The notes under the pieces: generated by a model
What the model was told of the DNA's origin: nothing
Databases searched by the model: none
What the model saw: only the letters and a program-made list of their open reading frames with translations
Translations under genes and position numbers: made by a program
Source of the DNA: Allacma fusca
Taxonomy: Eukaryota > Arthropoda > Collembola > Symphypleona > Sminthuridae
DNA: 64,000 nt
Assembly (NCBI GenBank): GCA_947179485.1
Contig: OX359246.1
Span: 26,784,001 to 26,848,000, forward strand
Reading direction: 5' to 3'
Part shown: positions 61,397-64,000 of the stretch, piece after piece
How the letters are laid out: each line of letters opens with the position of its first letter
Position numbering within the stretch: the first letter of the stretch is position 1

Positions 61397-63872
61397 ATGG
61401 AGCAGATTCGTGACGAGGCGGATGGCACGCAACCTGACGAAAGACAGCCAATCGCTGGGACTTCAAGTGATTTGCCTTCTCAAGAACATACGCAGATTGG
61501 AGATGACGAATTCGTGGAGACTCAGCCTCGAAGGAGTGAGAGACGCAACTTTGGTGTAGGACCTCAACGGTTTGGTGAGTTTGTGACCTGGCAGGAGAGA
61601 CGACGAACTACTGTAGGTTCACCTCGGCCAGCAAATTTGCCTACCAGTCTACCCGTAATGAGACGTGAGCCCACGTCAGTTCCGGACCAGGGGTCTCGCC
61701 GTAGAAGTAATGCCTCAAGCTCATCCTCCCGAAAAACATTTGCTTCCCGTAGTTCCTCAACTCTGCGTACCAGGAGGCTTGAATTGGATGCGTAGTTAGC
61801 GGCCGCAAATGCGAATGTGGTCAAGATGACGGCTGAAGCGGAAATTGCGAAGGCGGAGGCAATGATAAAGGTTCACAAGGCAGCTTTGGAATCAACCAGA
61901 GCACAAGTAGCTGCTGAACTGGCTAAGCTAGAGGAGGAAGGCAATTCCAGTGACGAGGAACGAAGGAAGGTAATCGAGGGGGAAGACGATGACGACGAAG
62001 TTAATCCCAGGACTGATGAGCAAGCTGACAACTATGCTAAAGATTGGAGACCTCGGTTAATTAATTTCGCAGAGTATGCCAGCCAGGCTCCTCAGGTAAC
62101 GTTCCCAGAATCTCCATTTAATGAAATTGAGGCTCCACATGTCATGGCAGATTATGGATTTAATCGTGTGGGTCAAGGGGCGGTTAATTTATTTGATGAG
62201 CCACGTACTTTAAGCGAAGTCCAGCCTAGGTCTCAGCCAGATGCCTTAACTCAAATCCACACTGGTTCGGTGCCACTACATAGCCGTAGTGTTGGATTTC
62301 AACATGCTCCATCTGGTGTGACAAACACGTTCAATGTTCCAGCAACAACAATTCCTGGAACTCAAGCACCAGCTATAAAAAGCCAGGGCCAATCATTTCG
62401 TCCGACAGTAATGACCAGAGAGCTTTTCCCGTCCCCTCAAATACCTTCATCGAAATTTGTAGTCCCACCACGACCTACGGTTCCGACTAGACCAGGAGAT
62501 CCTTGGAGCAGTCAACAGCAAGTCTGCCCGGATGTTCCTACACAGCCAGTTTCGACAAATTCTTGGTTTGGATTTCCTCCACAGCAGTCTGCACAGAGAC
62601 CACCAGCTCCACCACAACTTCAACCAAGACCAACGCATCAAGCACAGTCAAGGTTCACGACAGTTCCTTGGATCCCTCAAAGCCAGTCAGGGCAACAACC
62701 ATCACCTCCAACTGCATCAGCCCAACCCACAGGAAATGACCAAACTGATTTAATAACTCAATTGGTTAATGCCATCCAGCTACTGGCCGACCGGGACATA
62801 AGAAGCGGCAATGACAACAGGATTCTCATGTCCCGACATGCCATGCAGAGAGACCTGCCAACTTTTAGTGGAGAACCAGAAGAGTGGGCGATGTTTGCTG
62901 CCTCCTTCATTCGTTCAACCCAAGCCTGTAATTTTAGCAACGACGAAAATTTATCTCGGCTACAAAAGTGCCTTAGAGGAAAGGCGAAGGATATGGTACA
63001 GTCGTTGTTGGTCACTCCAAATAATGTCCCAGAAATTATGCAAACCTCGGAGTTTAATTTTGGACAGGCCGAGAACATTATTGGGGCCTTGATTGTTAAA
63101 GCTGAAGCAGCTGTCCCTGTACAGGAAAACAAACCCGACTCTTTGATCGACTTTGGTAATTTAGTTCGAAATATGGTGGCGACTATGCAGAACATGCAGA
63201 AGACTGAGCACTTGTCCAATCCAATGCTAGTGAAAAGACTAGTAGCCAAACTTCCTCCAACGTACAACCTTTTTGTGGGCAAATAAATGTCTGACTAGTG
63301 GACGTTCGGATTTGGTAGCCTTTTCAGATTGGCTTCGTGAACTCAGTGCACTTGTACAAATGACGAAGAGTGAAGTTGTGGTCACTGATCAGAAATCGAA
63401 AAATAAATTTGATAAGTCCACGAAGACAGCCCAAAGGAAAGAACTGGTTGGAGCCACTGATGACGAAGATAAAGTCAAGACAGAATCGGGTGAGGTTAAG
63501 TCTACCAAAGGTATTTGTCCTTATTGTCAGCAGTCTGTCCATTTCGTTGTGAAGTGCAAGTCATTTTTAGCCGATGACGTCATGCAACGGTGGAGGAAGG
63601 TTGTGGATACGACGTTATGTTTCGGATGTTTAAATAGAGGTCACCGAACGAAGGAATGCCCGACTAAGCGTGAGTGTGGATCAGGTGGATGTAAACTTCC
63701 ACATCACCGACTTCTACACAAGACTCCGAAGCCGAAAAATCCCGAGACTGTTACGGATAGTAAACCTTTTGATGAAGGAAAATATGCCAAGCCCGAGAAG
63801 AAAGAAGTAGTCTCGTCTCTTCGTAGTTCATCCCAGAAGTTTACGATTCTCCTCAAGGTAGCTCCGAGTTAA
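61397..63872 (+). pseudogene. BEL/Pao gag with in-frame stop and frameshift
   Basis: Begins ATGGAGCAGATTCG. The N-terminal 133 codons (Arg/Ser-rich) end at a TAG (61793-61795), and the same frame continues through the DUF1759 core (RDLPTFSGEPEEWAMFAASF; NLSRLQKCLRGKAKDMVQSL) to 63286. Near a run of five T (63268-63274) the coding frame shifts by one and continues with WANKCLTSGRSDLVAFSDWL, then two Cys/His knuckle-type blocks (CPYCQQ...; CFGCLNRGHRTKEC, CKLPHHRLLH) to 63872. A further one-base shift near 63863 leads into the protease region with FDDGST. In the family, gag forms the virus-like particle and its knuckles bind RNA. Single-base lesions suggest recent decay. Confidence 0.85.
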
Positions 63873-64000
63873 AGGTCCCCGAGGAGATGCAGTAGTCAAC
63901 GCTCTCTTTGACGACGGGTCCACTTGCACGTTTAAAGATTCTGATTTAGCCACGAAACTTGGATTGTCGGGTAAACCAGACCCCTTGGCCATGCAATGGG

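Larger units (their letters stand above)
60772..64000 (+). mobile_element. BEL/Pao LTR retrotransposon, 5' part, cut by the window end
   Basis: A plus-strand element with an LTR-like leader, gag (DUF1759 region, zinc knuckles) and the start of the protease (DDGST motif at 63910-63924). The reverse transcriptase, RNase H, integrase and 3' LTR would lie beyond 64000. An in-frame stop in gag and at least two frame shifts show that this copy is inactive, though decay is mild. Confidence 0.85.

Noticed and set aside
62447..63282. Long minus-strand frames opposite BEL/Pao gag
   Set aside because: They are shadows of the plus-strand gag codons, which carry the DUF1759 motifs.

Overview
The window is nuclear DNA from an invertebrate animal, most likely an arthropod; I cannot name the species. 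The evidence is an AT-rich background, many short GT-AG introns, full-length multidrug-resistance (MRP1/ABCC1-type) genes with a metazoan-style first-exon boundary, and typical metazoan transposons (BEL/Pao, PIF/Harbinger, hAT, CMC, LINE). No rRNA, tRNA, CRISPR array or bacterial-style operon was seen.

The backbone is a head-to-tail cluster of ABCC transporter genes, all on the plus strand. Copy A (1-1749) is the 3' end of a gene that starts before the window. Copy B (4886-12892) has all 24 coding exons, but exon 17 is split by a transposon. Copy C (14441-23798) has 24 intact exons, with a large fold-back repeat element in intron 11. A decayed fragment (psi, 42015-43090) matches the 3' end of B. 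Copy D (45013-52212) has 24 intact exons. Summing the inferred exons gives 4,452 nt (1,483 codons plus stop) for both C and D, exon for exon the same length, and 4,443 nt for B if the transposon is removed. The order B-end/intergenic/C is repeated as psi/intergenic/D, so one segmental duplication of about 11-12 kb made the second half of the cluster. Its left breakpoint lies at about 42010, inside what was exon 20. The proteins would be ATP-driven exporters of conjugated or amphipathic compounds with TMD0-L0-TMD1-NBD1-TMD2-NBD2 architecture, likely serving detoxification.

Between the two halves (about 24.4-42.0 kb) lies a transposon island: a nested pair of hAT-type non-autonomous elements (24416-25996); a broken BEL/Pao gag fragment (26640-27632, minus); a 2.9-kb PIF/Harbinger element with a truncated transposase and an opposing MADF-type gene (28269-31198); a Ulp1-like cysteine protease remnant (about 33376-33850); and a TA-flanked element (34887-41818) carrying a 67-bp minisatellite, a solo LTR-like unit and, nested inside, a 5-kb hAT element with a near-complete multi-exon transposase gene.

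Downstream of D is a 5.4-kb CMC/EnSpm-type transposon (52852-58277, genes on the minus strand). It has an uninterrupted tnp2-like transposase frame and a spliced DUF4806-type second gene, and is the best candidate for a recently active element here. A LINE 3' fragment follows (59420-60450, minus). The window ends inside a BEL/Pao LTR retrotransposon (from about 60772) whose gag carries an in-frame stop and frameshifts.

I found no convincing new multi-gene system. The strongest unusual signals are the intron-borne inverted array in copy C, the nested transposon splitting one coding exon of B, a near-identical C/D tract suggesting gene conversion, and the complete two-gene CMC element.
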